Program-made: the position numbers and the translations under genes | The notes under the pieces: model-generated | Databases searched by the model: none | Seen by the model: only the letters and a program-made list of their open reading frames with translations | What the model was told of the DNA's origin: nothing | Origin: Apodospora peruviana | Taxonomy: Eukaryota > Ascomycota > Sordariomycetes > Sordariales > Lasiosphaeriaceae | Length of the DNA stretch: 64,000 nucleotides | NCBI GenBank assembly: GCA_033439685.1 | Contig: JAUEDM010000006.1 | Coordinates: forward strand, 3,162,001-3,226,000 | Direction of reading: 5' to 3' | Shown: piece after piece, positions 1 to 10,400 of the stretch | Position numbering within the stretch: the first letter of the stretch is position 1 | Layout of the letters: the number at the start of each line of letters is the position of its first letter

Positions 1-1996
1 ATAGGTCGTAACCAGTCCAACGACAGCAGTAACGGTTGTGAAAAGGCAGGCCAGCGCGTAGGGAACAAAAAGGCCGTACTTGCTGTACCCGTAGCGGTTG
101 ACGTCTTCGTATCTGGTCACCACCCTGTTGACATTTCGTCTATTCTCTTCCGGTCAGTCCCTCTCCCTCTGACACAAAAGGGGGGATGGGTCAAACTTAC
201 GTCAACAAATCATTATGCATCAAACTGACAGTCATATTAAAGCTCAGCTCCTCAATCAGCTCACTCATTGTCCTGTTCTTTGCTAACTCAATATCCTGCT
301 GTCTCTGCTGATCCATCGCCCCAAGGTCAACGTGGCACGACCCATTCCGTTCATTATACCCAAAGAAAACGGCCAGATCGGAGCTTCCAAGAAGCACGTT
401 ATGCTGCACAGGCGAGCTAATCAGCCCAAACTGTTTTGTTAGAGATGAGTTCTTAGGGTCAGGCTCGGTGAACCAGCCGAAGGACCCAACGACCTGGTCG
501 CTGAGCGCCCACATGAAGGCAGAATACGCGTGCTGCGCCATGTTGGAGACATCGCCGGGCTGGTCGTTCGGATAAGCGACTTCGTGGAGCGGTGTGGTGT
601 GACCAGAAATGTTCTGGAAGCCGTGGTCCCAGGACAGTGTCAGGTCGTAGGTTGAGTTCCATAATTGACAAGTCTGGTAGTACTTGTAGGTGTCGCATGA
701 TGGACCGGAGAAATTGTATCTTTCGAAAACCATCCAGATCTGATTATTAGAAATGTTGAGCGAGGCCTGGTACCGCGCGTCGGCTAAAGCGGTGATGTTG
801 CCCTCGCCGGCGGCATCAAAGGCGGGCACGAAAGCGTAGTAGGCGTTGCGGGCTTCGGTGGATGTTCGGACCGGGGTGGCCATTTTTGTTGCAAGCAGGG
901 TGTCGACTTGGGATTTTGTTTCGGGGTTGGCCTCGGAGCACCGGACGGATGGTCCAACAAAGCTCAGAGAGTAAGATGAGTGGTTGTAGGGAGCTTTGAT
1001 TGGGAGGATTTGCCCGCCCGCGGCGGTGGCGGTCGTCAACAGGGTAAGAATGGTCCGCGGGCCTTTGAAGTCTTTGGTCACGTTGGCCTTCAACTCGGGG
1101 AGGTCGCCGTAGTAGTCAGGAGAATAAGAATAGTTGTGGCCGAAGGAGCTGTTGGCGATGGTTAGGTACGGTACGCCTTGTGTGATGTTTGTCTGGTCGA
1201 TGTCTTCGTATATAAACAAGGTGCCGGGCGTGAAGAACGGAGGGAGCATCAAGGTCCTGGGCTGGTTAGTTCAAGTCATTGAGAGGTGATAGCTCTCTAG
1301 GGTCGGCATACCAAGCGTAGAGGGCAATGAGGTAGCCAACTGTGAATCTTCTCAGCATTCCATAGTTGCGCACCCACAATACCGACGTGTCGGCGCCAAA
1401 GATGTCGTTGAGCGTTGCGAGTTTCAAGGCCAGCCTCCGGATGGACCTCCATATCCACTGGGTGTATGTCTGCCAAACGCTCGCGCTCAAAGCTATTTGC
1501 GATAGGAACGCAAACGCGGTTCCGAACCTTCACAACAGCTTCTTGTTAGTTGACTGTAGCTAACAATAGGACGCCACGACTGAAAGTGACATTACCTAAG
1601 GTTGTTCTCTTGCGCCCCCGGTCCGGGAACGATGGTACCCTGTAATAGGGAGTAAAAGGTGCAATGGGCAACACTGCATCCTATCCCGATTAACCAAAAC
1701 ACCACCATCAACAGCGGCGCTTTCCAGTGGTGATATTCGCGCCGTGTCCATTGTTCGTGCCAACGCTGCTGGGTTGAGCTCTCACTGCGTGCGTCTTTGG
1801 GAAAAGGGAGTCGCGCAAAGCTTGGACGACGCAGAGTTGGTGATGCAGGGTCAGGAAAAACGGTAGGTCCAGTCTGGGATGGGCTCATGTCTGGTGTTCC
1901 CGGGATGCCGGGTGCTGGTGCTATGTCGTCGTCGGCACTGGCACGGACGGGCGTGATGAGCACTGCTAACTCTTCTTTTGGGCTCTCCTCGGCCAT
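1..1996 (-). CDS. Fungal polytopic membrane protein with a large glycosylated loop (3' part off window)
   Basis: Four exons can be placed from consensus splice sites: 1996-1596, 1527-1312, 1256-201 and 139-1 (cut by the window edge). All junctions keep one reading frame. The first about 95 residues are polar and rich in Ser and Pro. A membrane segment follows (around APLLMVVFWLIGIGCSVAHC), then two more hydrophobic stretches in exon 2. Exon 3 encodes a loop of about 340 residues with many Asn-X-Ser/Thr sites and several Cys, which is probably extracellular. Exon 4 opens another membrane segment (LFVPYALACLFTTVTAVVGL) at the edge. The layout fits a fungal-specific family of large membrane proteins that automatic annotation often labels formylmethionine deformylase-like; that label is not supported by any enzyme motif here. 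Function unknown. The start at 1996 is the first ATG of the open frame. Confidence 0.85.
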
Positions 1997-2942
1997 TTGT
2001 TTGAGAACAGAAGACTCTCGTGCAAGAATAAATGAGAACCTGATGCCCTGAAGCTGGCAAGTGGCTGGACTTAGCTACAGACCCCTTTTTTTCAGTGTGA
2101 ACGATGGCAGTGGGGAGGGCATGTTGGCTGAAGGGAGCAGGCCGGACATGCAGCTGGCGTGGTTGGAGTCCAACTGATATATCGTGGACTAGGATCTAGG
2201 AGCCAGTTACAGGTGTGGTTCTTATCAGGCTGTCTGCCTTGGTTCACCCGACATCTTGGTTTGTTGTCCCGTGGTGGCTGTGCCATTGCCCAGGTCTAGA
2301 TCAATACCACACCCTGATACCCATAGCATTGCCCCGCAATCAGGAGTGCTGCCTTCACGTAACCCTCCGCGTGGTTCCCGGCCGGGCTGGGGTCTCTGGA
2401 GTACCTAAGCCTGCACCATCACATCGTTCACCACATGCTGTGGAACTTCGGTTAAGACCCAGAGGGTCGGTGAGAACTTTTAGCTTTGATTGCGTGCATC
2501 ATCTTGTTACGCCCGGGCCATATATGATAATGGAATGCCTGTCAGTTCGGATAAATTGTAGAAAGTGTTTAGCTGCTTTGGAATGGAAAGCTCATCAAGA
2601 GTGAAATGTAAAACATTAACTATCATATCTCGATATCACTATTGTCCAGTTCTTTACGATATCATGATTCGTGATTAGGTAGTAACTCAACTCGAATACT
2701 CGATGCCGGGCTTTGTAACGAACAGAGATGGGAGGGTTGCTTGCGGGGTTTGCTGAAGCACACCGAGCGAGACTGGTTGAAGAAAACGGGGCTGTGTCAA
2801 CCACAAACGTAGGACTCGATACTTTACCTACCCACCAATGCTACCACATGGCACACTGTCAGATTCTCATTAGACAGGCGGCTAATCTCCTGCTTCCCAC
2901 ACAACAGAGTCTCGGATCTCGAAAAGTAGGATAGCAGTTAGT
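1997..2942. other. Intergenic, no supported gene
   Basis: Only short unsupported ORFs on both strands. No signal peptide, domain motif or plausible splice structure was seen. It contains the upstream region of the minus-strand membrane protein. Confidence 0.5.
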
Positions 2943-3160
2943 AAGTCCTGCTGAATTTTCACCATAAAACCCTGTACTGGTATAAGGTTATTTCTAGTTA
3001 GACCTATTAATTTAGACATGTTTTTCCATCACACTAAAACCTCACTAGTTTGATAGTAATAGTCATGACTCTGACGCTCGCCTTGTCAAATTCTCCTCCC
3101 TTCTTTCGGCATCCTGATCCTCCCTTAAAGCCTCATCTGTTAAGGAATAAAAATACAGAC
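2943..3160. repeat. Dispersed repeat, copy 1
   Basis: Two blocks match a second copy downstream in the same orientation. Block A begins with AAGTCCTGCTGAATTT (about 2943-3053, compare 4335-4435). Block B begins with GACTCTGACGCTCGCCTTGT (about 3067-3160, compare 4826-4925). In this copy the blocks are nearly adjacent; in the other they lie about 390 bp apart. Block B here has a one-base deletion relative to copy 2 in a stretch that is open on the minus strand in copy 2, so copy 1 looks like the more degenerate one. The two copies bracket the broken secreted-protein gene. Confidence 0.75.
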
Positions 3161-3593
3161 GAGCCCACTGGCCGATGAGATGGTTGCCACAGCTTTAAAT
3201 CGTTCAAGGTTTCTCCTCACAAAAGAGTGGCTTACTCTGCTGTGTGGCTTGATTCGAGCACTTGGTCATCGATTCATCATCACCCGCATCAGTCCAGTCG
3301 ACAAACCGATCAACAAGCCAGCCCGTTGACAAGCCATCCATTCAGTCAACAAGCCAATCCTGGTCACGGCTTAGAATAAATACCGCAATGATCAGACCGG
3401 ACGGCTTCTTCAGTACCTACCTGACTCGCGGGTCGACCAGTCGGCCCCCCAACAAAAGCTAAAAGAAGCCTGTCGATGTCCGTCAAACCTACCACTTTCC
3501 AACCCAGAAGCATGATCCAGCACCGGGTTCCCATTCATCATCCGTCCCATCTTCCCATTCATCATCGGTCCATCACATCATCCCCAATTCACG

Positions 3594-4269
3594 ATGCAGA
3601 TCATCAAAAACGTCATGGTCGGCATTTGTACTACTTCCACCATTCTCGGAGCTGCCGAGGCTTTCCGGATGGACCCCAAAGCACCCCGACGGTCTCTACG
3701 CAGTTCGGATGGCATTTGAGGAGGGCCAGCAACCCTTCTTACAGACCCAGCCCACTGAACCCTCGAACCTCACTGCCCTCCACCTTTGTTCCCAGGATAT
3801 CGACGAGGCCGAGGGAGTGGTCAAGAACCTTTTGCGCAGTGCTGCTAATAAGCTTCTGTGCGAGCGAGAGAGCTTTCAGGCAAGTAAAAAAGAAAAAAGA
3901 AAAAAGAGTTTGATCCATTTCAACACACAATTTCGTGCTAACCAAAATCCCTTTCTCTCCAAAAACAGTGTACCGGCCGAACCACGAACACTCACGAATA
4001 CGATGCCGCCGTTGGGGAGTTGCAGAAGTACTGCGGCGCTGGCCGTGGGTTTCTTGAGTGGAGGACCTTTAACAAAGTCCGGCCGTACCATCGCCTGCAT
4101 GTGCGACTACTCGGGTGGCCAAATCTGCCGCGCCCGCGAGGATGCTGCCGCGAACAAGATCCTCGAAAATAGCTGCGGCAGCTACACGACCGGCTGGTAC
4201 AACAACCAGGGAAAAACTTATGGCCATGAAAACAGCAACGAGGGGCTTTATGAATTCTGCGGGGCGTGA
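3594..4269 (+). pseudogene. Small secreted cysteine-containing protein, frameshifted
   Basis: The ATG at 3594 opens a good signal peptide (about 23 residues, ending near GAAEA) followed by FRMDP. That frame stops at once, while the reading frame one base over continues as HPDGLYAVRM and about 55 further residues. An intron at 3880-3968 uses a GC donor (CAG/GCAAGT) and a normal AG acceptor, and leads in frame to CTGRTTNTHEYDAAVGELQK. The frame is lost again near 4070 and resumes as IACMCDYSGGQICRARE to a stop at 4267-4269. Cysteines, signal peptide and length (about 200 residues if continuous) resemble fungal small secreted proteins of unknown function. Two single-base shifts make it either a pseudogene or a gene with consensus errors. 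No toxin or enzyme motif was recognised. Confidence 0.6.
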
Positions 4270-4334
4270 AGAGCACGCGCAACGCCCCATCTAGACTATT
4301 ATAGGTATTTGTTCCCGTCTACGGACTTGGTTTG

Positions 4335-4925
4335 AAGTCCTGCTGAATTTCCACAGAACTCCGGTACTGTGATAAGGTCATCTCTAGTTAGACCCATTTA
4401 ATATCGGTATGTTATTCCATCATATCAATAAACCTTACCAGTAGGGTTTGCAATAAGTCGAAGCTGCAGGACAGTCGACTAACAGCTTTACCTAGTAGGT
4501 ATATATCCTACATCATGTATCTACTATTATCTATCATGGATCTTGCCAGTGAAGGAGGGTAGGGGTCCCTGGTAGTGAACCCCACAGGGCCACTGTGCCT
4601 GCAAAACTCTGGCTTTCTTCTTTCGTCAACTGTATTCTAGACTTTTACTGGAATTGTCGTCCTTTTCAACACTTACGATCACCTAGATTAGGCTGCATAC
4701 AGTGCCTTACTTTTATTTAGCAGGAACACATGTTGACAGATATGAAAGTCATAATACAGCTTGAACCGCTTGTCGGCCCTAACCTGCGCCATGGCCTTGT
4801 TCATAACCATATCTGCGTACTCTACGACTCTGACGCTCGCCTTGTTGAATTCTCCTCCCATTTTTTCGGCGTCCTCCTCCCCCCTTGAGCCGTTCGGGAT
4901 TCGCATGTATCTTGCGCAATAAATG
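4335..4925. repeat. Dispersed repeat, copy 2 (interrupted)
   Basis: Block A at about 4335-4435 and block B at about 4826-4925 correspond to the adjacent blocks of copy 1 at 2943-3160. The intervening about 390 bp have no counterpart in copy 1, so they are either an insertion here or a deletion there. Block B overlaps a minus-strand open frame. Confidence 0.7.
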
Positions 4926-5240
4926 TATGGTTAGTCAAGTACCCAAGTTTGTCGAGTAGTCAAGTTTTTAACTAACTAGTCAAGTACTGGGGGAAACTTA
5001 CTAGAGAAGTGGTAATCCTAAGCCGCGGGGCGATAAGCTTGAGCCGTCTACCCACCAGACCTTTTCCGATCTCGCATTGTCGACCTAGAGACCGTAGTTT
5101 CTGGACGCCGGTAGGGAATGCGTCGATTATGAGGGTGTTGAATAGGCCGACGGCCGTGCTGTGCACCAATCTCTTCGGCGCTGCCTCGACGTCCATAAAA
5201 CGGTTTACGAAGCTGATTCCGGTTTTTGGCACCGTGGGTA
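4688..5240 (-). pseudogene. Unrecognised minus-strand gene remnant
   Basis: Two adjacent open stretches look protein-like: about 5232-4972 (contains VNRFMDVEAAPKRLVHSTAV) and 4906-4688 (contains EFNKASVRVVEYADMVMNKA). A GTAAGT donor lies at about 4999 and an AG acceptor at about 4921, but joining them puts the second stretch out of frame, so the model fails without a frameshift. The second stretch overlaps repeat block B, and copy 1 of the repeat carries a shifted version of the same sequence. This suggests a duplicated, decaying gene. No family was recognised. Confidence 0.3.
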
Positions 5241-5657
5241 CGTACAGGGTTTGGGTCCGCCCGTAGGGTCGTCATGACCAATTACCAGTAGCTGTATTGA
5301 AGGCTGGCGTTAGGCAGTGACTCAGCATAGTTGGGCCTTCGGAGTGAGGCTGGTGCGGCCTGCAATTGGTGGCTGTTCACTGCATGTGGGTCGGCCGCTG
5401 TGCCCCAACGCGCCGTGTCATGACTTCCCTCTCGATTTCATTCTCCTTTCTGCCCCTCCGCTTTCGCTGCCAGTCTCATCCTTTTCCCGTTTTCCAATTG
5501 CCGCGCAACACTCGTGCGCGCTTATGAAATTTGTGCCATCGCCGCTGCACTCCCCACACCCCAGGTCACGAAGGCTACCAATAATCTGCCTTGTGTCAGC
5601 ACGGCGCTGAATCCAACCCAAGTCGAAAGCCTTCGAGTCTTTTACTGTACTGATAAA

Positions 5658-6776
5658 ATGTCGAGAATGGCTGCCCTTATGGGTATGCCTCACGGATATA
5701 ACTCGGACACCGAATACCATTTTCGCGAGGAAGACACCGACGCAATTGTTCAAGTCGCCGCCTACCATCGCGAAGACTACTGTCGCTCCGTGATATGGTT
5801 TCCGCCTCACGAACACGTCGGTATTCGTCAGTCGATCACAACACCCTTCCCGCGGACTTCTAGTATGGGACTCGGCTCACTCGACGTACTCCCCCTCGAG
5901 CTCTTCTGTGACGTATTGTTACGTCTGGACATGCATTCTCTATTGAAGTTTCGGCAAACGAATCTCAGGTCGAGACAGTCGGTAGACTCCCTCAAGCAAT
6001 ATCAGGTGGTAGTCTCGCACGGACTGAACCTCCTCTGCGCCTTGTTCCGAACACGACTAGCCATCGACGTTTCTCTGCTCGACTTTTACCACGCACTATG
6101 TACCAAGGCCTGCACTCTTTGCGGGGAATTCGGCGGTTACATTTCCCTCTTGGCCTGGAGACGATGCTGTTTCAAATGCGTTCATGACGGTCTGAGTCTG
6201 GAGATGGGAGTGCGAAGTCTTGCATCGGTCCGGAAGCACTTTCGCTTGCCCGCGGCCGAATTAGCCCAACTGAGGTCGTTCAAGACTTTGCCTGGAACAT
6301 ATATGATGGGGAAAGTCGCATGCAAATTTCCCGTTACGGTCGTTTCTTTTTATCACGCCGTATTGGCTTCCGGGCGGGAACCGTATGATACAACTCGGGC
6401 ACAGCAATCGGTCTGGGAACGAGATGATAAATACAACTTTATGGGTTCGTGCGCACTGCCGTATTATGATAGACAAACTGGCAAAGTCGACCACGGAATG
6501 TCGTGTGCCGGATGCCTACTCGCTCTCGAAAAAGACATCGCTTCCAGGCTCGAGCTATGTACGGCATTCGAGGCTCGCGACAAGCTGTATGGGCAAGATG
6601 GCTTTTTGAGGCATTTTCGGTGGTGTGAACAGGCACAGCTCCTGTGGAGCTCGAGTGAGCAAGGTAACATCCTGCCAGCCGAGCTACCAGAGGCGGTTCG
6701 GAGAGGAGGCATGTCATGGGAAACGAAAATGGCAGAGACCGCCCCGCGCTCACACAGCGAAGTTTTGCCTGGATAA
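5658..6776 (+). CDS. F-box domain protein
   Basis: Single-exon gene of 372 residues. The open frame extends upstream of 5658 without another ATG, so the ATG at 5658 (MSRMAALMGM) is taken as the start. A canonical F-box lies near residues 75-115 (LDVLPLELFCDVLLRLDMHS, then LLKFRQTNLRSR), where such proteins bind Skp1 in SCF ubiquitin ligases. The rest contains paired Cys (CTLCGEFGGY, CCFKCVHDG, CAGC) and no leucine-rich or WD repeats. The substrate is unknown. This layout (N-terminal F-box, Cys-rich C-terminal half of about 250 residues) is common among expanded fungal F-box families. The gene is intact and without introns. Confidence 0.85.
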   Translation: MSRMAALMGMPHGYNSDTEYHFREEDTDAIVQVAAYHREDYCRSVIWFPPHEHVGIRQSITTPFPRTSSMGLGSLDVLPLELFCDVLLRLDMHSLLKFRQTNLRSRQSVDSLKQYQVVVSHGLNLLCALFRTRLAIDVSLLDFYHALCTKACTLCGEFGGYISLLAWRRCCFKCVHDGLSLEMGVRSLASVRKHFRLPAAELAQLRSFKTLPGTYMMGKVACKFPVTVVSFYHAVLASGREPYDTTRAQQSVWERDDKYNFMGSCALPYYDRQTGKVDHGMSCAGCLLALEKDIASRLELCTAFEARDKLYGQDGFLRHFRWCEQAQLLWSSSEQGNILPAELPEAVRRGGMSWETKMAETAPRSHSEVLPG

Positions 6777-7450
6777 TCGGCCAAGCCTGTCCACCACTAC
6801 ACAGTGAAGGAGAAATATATCTAGGAAGATAATAAAATATATTCTACCTATTGATGAAACCGCACGTAAACTTTATCAGCGATTGAGCGAAGGACGGTAG
6901 AGTTTGTTGTGGATGCAAGGTTAAAGTCGTTGTCGGTGTGGTACGGACCTGTGTCATTTTTCTTTGTCCATGACCTGGGAGGCTACTTCAACAACAGAGC
7001 CTAGCAAGGATGTGGAAACTGTTTGCCAAAGTATTGCGGCCAGGCTGTCTGAGAAGTGTACACATAAAAGGCGCGTAGAAAGCGGGCAAATACTCCAAAT
7101 ACCCATCATCAAAAGGAAACAGCGCAGATACATTCGCATAGTATCCAAGGAATCGGCAGCGAGCAACCAAGTAAATAAATCAGACTCAGGACGGACCTGA
7201 CTTAATGGATCCCCTGTTCAAGACTAAAACCACTTCCAAGATTTTCTTAAGTAGAGGATAAAGCTTCGAAAGTAAAGCGTATGGGACAGTAATGGACGAA
7301 TGGTTATCACAATATTTTAAAACGTTAAAAGTCAATCTCACAAAAGTTGTAATATACAAGACAACTCACGCTTCATAATCACCGCAACAGACTTTAAAAT
7401 ACATGTATGCGCGCTATGGCAATCACTGTCATTGAAAACACCTTGCACGC
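6777..7450. other. Intergenic between convergent F-box and NLR genes
   Basis: Shared 3' flank of a plus-strand and a minus-strand gene. It contains AT-rich stretches near 6820-6850 and 7290-7400 that could serve 3'-end formation. No gene supported. Confidence 0.5.
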
Positions 7451-10400
7451 TCAGGTATCCGTACACGCACAGCACTTCGGTCCCCGCCAGTTCTCCACCT
7501 CGATGTACTCATTCTCATGGAACCTGGCCCTGAGCGTATCCCACAAGTCCTCTCTACCCTCAAAAGCAAGCACGTCCTCAAACGTAAGCCCGCTATAGAT
7601 CTCCAACGGTCCTGTCTCCACGTCTGCAGCCCCGTGATTGACGAGCGTCTGCAACACTTCGATCCAGCGGTCGACATGAACCCGCTGTTTGTTCCCCTCC
7701 CAGGGATTCCGTGACCAGACCGCGGTCTGCAGCGCCGTCTGTCTGGGGTATTTATCCAATCTGTACCACAGTTCATGACGTAGCTCAATTTGCGCATGGA
7801 TGTCTGCGCCGTGGGCGAGAAGTTCCTTGACCATGACCTTGTCCAGCTCGCGTGCTGCCATGTGTAGCGCGGGTACGCTGGCAGCCATGGTTTGGGGCTG
7901 TAGGTCAGAGGCATATCTACGTTTCCATTCAGTAGTGCGAGCGTTAGGGTCGGCGCCATGGAGTAAGAGTTGAGAAGCGATGGCGGTGCGGCCATTGAGG
8001 CAGGCGTGGTGGAGGGGCCGCCAACCGAACGGATCCTCCAAGTCGGGGTCAACGATGTGTGGTTGAACGGCAAGGAGGAGATTTGCGATATCGGTCTTGC
8101 CCTTCTTGATGGTCTTTATAAAGAGTGTTTGAAGTTCTTGCTCCAAGCTCGAGGTGATTTTCTCATTGGGTGGGAGCGCGTAGGCGTGCTTGAGGAGGAA
8201 CAACACCATGGGGAGGTTGTCTGCGTCGACCGCTATTTCGAGAACGCTTTTGGCGTCGGTGTTTGTCGTTGGCCTTGTCATAAGCATTTGGATGTAGTCT
8301 GCCTGGCTTACTGCCTGCATAATAGTCACAGGCAGAAGTTCCTTTGCGACATTCGTGTGACCAGCAATGACTGCAACTTGGAGAGGAACAAGACCAACAC
8401 TGTCTTCCACAGCTGGGTTGCCGCTGTGACTAATGATTGACTTGACCAGCTCCAGATTGCCCGCGCCTGCTGCGTGATGAAGCAAAGTCCTACCATCCCC
8501 GTTTCCTTTGTTCATCGCGCCGAACGCTTCAATGCAATGGCAAAGAACTTCCACAACATTAGCCGCGGCAGACCAAATTGCAGGCAGTTTCCGTGCCCAG
8601 TGCTCGGTACTCGAAGGCGGATTCTCAAGCGCATATTTGAGGAGGCGTTGGAGTGAGAGATGGTTCCCACCTATGGCCGCTAGGAGAAAGGAGTCCAGCT
8701 CCCGAGAGTTCGTGGAGAACGGGTCCGCTCCTACGTCCAGCAGATCTCCTATCATCTCAACGGAGTCTGTTTGCTCTGCCAACAGCATGATTGCTGTGTA
8801 GGAGGACTTCTCGTTGTCCCTCCCACTTCGAGTCAGCTCTTTTTGCAATGCCTCTGGTCTCGTGTTATTATCATCCACCTTGGCTGGAGTAAAATGGTTT
8901 ATCCCATTGACATCTGCCCCAGCTTGAACGAGACTTAGCAGAATAGGTCGAAAGCTTGCTAAAGGGTGAAGAACTGGGCCGTTTTTGGGTCTTTGGATGG
9001 TGGTCTTGACCAGAGTTAACACAAAATTGTGCGGAAAGCTGGAAAGCTTAGAATCTCTCTCCGTGAGGGACCTATTATCGAAGACCGGCTTTCGGGGCTC
9101 ATAGCGATCATTCCAAGCCCGCACAAGTCGGCTGACAATGCTGTCTTGGAGGTGCTGGCTGGCCGCCCACAAGAGTGGCAAAATATCGATGGTTTCCGGG
9201 ATCTTTTCGTCGAATTCCATCAACAGGCTGAACAGAGCCCAGTTCCTGCATTTGAGGGAGATCGTAGGCGGGTTGTCGTGGCTCGCTATTTTGAGGCATT
9301 GCAACTCGAATTCGCTAGTCTGGTACTTGTTCTCGTGGTGCAATTTGGGCGTATAAAGTTCCAAGATAGCTCCATTCAGGTTTAAGGGGGCAAAAAGTCT
9401 GGTTTTGGAGCCTTCGTCTGGACATTTACTAATTACTAGCTCGATAACCATCCGTAATTTGTCGATAGCTCCGCTTTCATTCGTATTGCTTTCCAAACGG
9501 TGGTCATAATGTTGAGCAAGGCAGTGCTACAAACTTGTAAGTTTCAAGACCTTGGCGAGAGATGAAGCTTGGTTTTAGGACTTACAATGCTCGACCTGCC
9601 AAACTCGTCAACCGCTGTCACGTCCGCCCCTGATTCAATCAACTGTGCGCATACATCTATGTTTCCAGTCGCCGCAGCTGCGTGGAGAGCAGTCATCCGA
9701 CCACTGGCCGCACAGTTCTGAGCGACATCCGCGCCATTGTCCAACAGGATCCTGACCAGACTCAATGCAGTTGCCTCATCATCGTTGAAGTCCGACATGG
9801 ATCTGCCAAACCACTGCAATTTCCCCACGGTTGATGCCAGCATCAGAGGAGTCAGCTCGTTTACCTGGAGCCATCGATCCTGCATGCTTAACCTCATGGT
9901 GGAATTTTCAGCGGCCAAATAGCAAGAGGAGGCTATCGGTGACCGCTTGATGAACAGAGTGGCAAACGCATTCACATCTGCGCCGCCGCGGATGAGTACC
10001 GCTGCCGTCTCGGTGAAGCCGTTCAGTATGGCCAGATGCAATGCGGTCACCACACTTCCCTGCCTCTTGTCATAAATGTTGGGATCAGCACCGCTCTCCA
10101 GAAGAATCCTGACGTATTCAGAATCACGCCGGTACGCCGCGGCATGCAGCGGATATCGAGGATTCCGGTTCTGGCCAGCATCGTAGTTAACATCGGCGCC
10201 GCAATGAATTAGAATCTTCATTGGCTCCAAGCGGGCGTCGCGTATTGCGCCGAGCAACAGGTCAGATGTCCATTCCGCCGATTGTGACCTGATCTGTTGA
10301 GGCACCTTTGCCTCATATGCGTACCACTCATACCGCCAGCCTGGCTGTCGCTTGAAATAAGTCCTCCAAGGGTCTGAGACGGGAGGACTCCTGTCAAAGC

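Noticed and set aside
3680..3705. Micro-intron to repair the first frameshift of the secreted protein
   Set aside because: The only GT...AG pair there is about 13 nt apart, too short for a spliceosomal intron.
5514..5657. Upstream extension of the F-box protein
   Set aside because: The open frame begins at GTG without an ATG; nuclear genes rarely start there, so the ATG at 5658 was preferred.
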